The notes under the pieces: model-generated
The model's database searches: none
What the model saw: the letters and a program-made list of their open reading frames with translations, nothing else
Told to the model about the DNA's origin: nothing
In this document: positions 50,281 through 50,865 of the stretch, piece by piece
How positions within the stretch are numbered: position 1 is the stretch's first letter
Layout: every line of letters begins with the position of its first letter
Translations under genes and position numbers: made by a program
Assembly: GCA_022771265.1 (NCBI GenBank)
Contig: JALFCG010000143.1
Span: forward strand, 1-50,865
Direction of reading: 5' to 3'
Origin: Prevotella sp.
GTDB lineage: Bacteria; Bacteroidota; Bacteroidia; Bacteroidales; Bacteroidaceae
DNA: 50,865 nt

Positions 50281-50475
50281 TGAATAGAGCAATCAGTTGA
50301 GAACTGAATAGGGCAATCAGTTACAAACTGAATAGGGCAATCAGTTGCAAACTGAATAGGGCAATCAGTTGCAAACTGAATAGGGCAATCAGTTGCAAAC
50401 TGAATAGGGCAATCAGTTGAGAACTGAATAGAGCAATCAGTTGAGAACTGAATAGAGCAATCAGATGTGAACTGT
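50281..50475. repeat. 24-bp tandem hairpin repeat, second array (about 8 units)
   Basis: TCAGTT recurs at 50293, 50317, 50341, 50365, 50389, 50413 and 50437, exactly 24 bp apart, with a degenerate last unit at 50461. Each unit is TCAGTT, a 3-nt loop (GAG, ACA or GCA), AACTGA and the linker ATAG(A/G)GCAA. The stems do not vary in the seven full units while loops and linkers do. It is the same family as 15187-15320. Confidence 0.92.
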
Positions 50476-50563
50476 GTAGAGTGAATGTAGAGTGTAGAGT
50501 GCGACATCCATCTCACACGCAAGATATTGTCTTTTTTACCTATATTAATTTTAAGCCGCTTCT

Positions 50564-50662
50564 CCGTTAGTTCCCCGTTAGATTTCCGTTAGATTTCCGT
50601 TAGATTCTCGTTCATTTCCCGTTAGTTTCTCGTTCGACCTTCGTTCCGTCTCCGTTATGGAA
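50564..50662. repeat. Nine-unit array with exact 11-bp period
   Basis: (C/T)CGTT cores start at 50564, 50575, 50586, 50597, 50608, 50619, 50630, 50641 and 50652. The typical unit is CCGTTAGATTT. The sequence is degenerate but the spacing is not. Since 11 is not a multiple of three, this is not a coding repeat. It precedes the promoter at 50749. Confidence 0.8.
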
Positions 50663-50748
50663 GCGAGTAGAAACGGAGAGGAAGCGAGGGAAGAAACAGG
50701 AAATTTTCACTTTTTAATTGCTCTACTACAAATAAAAATCAAGAATTG

Positions 50749-50780
50749 TTTGGCGTTTTGCAATTAATTCCTTAACTTTG
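50749..50780 (+). promoter_or_regulatory. Promoter reading off the right edge
   Basis: TTTG (50749-50752), a 20-bp spacer and TAACTTTG (50773-50780), an exact consensus match. No coding start can be assigned in the remaining 85 bp. Confidence 0.65.
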
Positions 50781-50865
50781 CCACGTCAAAATCATTCACC
50801 GAGCTACGGCGCAGGTGATGATATAGACATGTGGCGCAGTCGTGGATATTGACTTTTGCCACTAT
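50781..50865 (+). other. Start of an unidentified transcript, possibly structured
   Basis: The 85 bp after the promoter contain ATCATTCACC against GGTGATGAT (paired with one bulge), CCACG (50781) against CGTGG (50841), and GGCGCAG twice (50808 and 50833). This could be a structured leader or a non-coding RNA. I cannot name a family, and the element is cut by the edge. Confidence 0.35.

Noticed and set aside
50229..50522. 97-residue open frame across the second 24-bp array
   Set aside because: It also runs through the transporter terminator, and the variation preserves the palindromic stems rather than codons.

Overview
The window looks like a chromosomal segment of a Prevotella-type member of the Bacteroidales. 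Promoters have the Bacteroidetes form (TTTG, 19-21 bp, TAnnTTTG) and ribosome-binding sites are weak. The gene content fits: TonB-dependent receptors, propeller-type two-component sensors, KDO (lipid A inner core) synthesis, methylmalonyl-CoA decarboxylase genes of the succinate-to-propionate route, and gliding/T9SS-type surface proteins. The genus is an inference from gene content, not from a marker gene. No rRNA, tRNA, CRISPR array or insertion sequence was recognised.

Layout. 1-5 kb: radA (cut by the left edge), an exported substrate-binding lipoprotein, a TPR protein, and a convergent exported phospholipase-D-like protein. 4.2-11 kb, minus strand: a four-gene run kdsA - kdsD - degenerate hybrid sensor/AraC regulator - PLD protein. 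11-15 kb: a COG2509 FAD oxidoreductase, an exported alpha/beta hydrolase, and a PD-(D/E)XK nuclease-like protein with a perfect seven-residue repeat tail. Unusual non-coding DNA lies around this last gene: an 11-bp phased array before it, and a 90-bp nested inverted-repeat element plus a 24-bp hairpin repeat array after it.

15.4-28.4 kb, minus strand: a tightly packed six-gene operon behind one good promoter. In transcription order it encodes a response regulator with a PP2C phosphatase output, a membrane-anchored coiled-coil/WD40-like propeller protein, a membrane propeller sensor kinase whose phospho-accepting His is Asp, a small soluble paralogous kinase with an intact His, a TonB-dependent receptor with a helical/TPR-like N-terminus, and a one-module nonribosomal peptide synthetase. 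The synthetase is C-A-T, then a carrier-like domain lacking the serine, then a thioesterase with Cys in place of Ser. I find this the most interesting part of the window: a possible self-contained circuit to sense, make and take up a small peptide-like molecule. I do not recognise it as a described system.

28.5-36.4 kb: a DegP/HtrA protease, a candidate small RNA, a nitroreductase - DUF2520 - kdsC - maf operon, then a FemAB-like acyltransferase and a TonB-dependent receptor. 36.4-39.2 kb: mce - mmdA - small subunit - biotin carrier, without the membrane beta subunit. 39.3-50.2 kb: a WG-repeat-like protein, a DUF4861 protein, a GldB-like lipoprotein, a surface-protein - uvrA - radical SAM operon, and a binding protein - PorT-like barrel - POT transporter operon. 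The last 600 bp hold a terminator, a second copy of the 24-bp hairpin array, a nine-unit array phased at exactly 11 bp, and a good promoter reading off the right edge.

Several starts were moved from the longest open frame to an internal ATG. In those cases the longer start is TTG, GTG or CTG, or lies in or upstream of a promoter -7 box.
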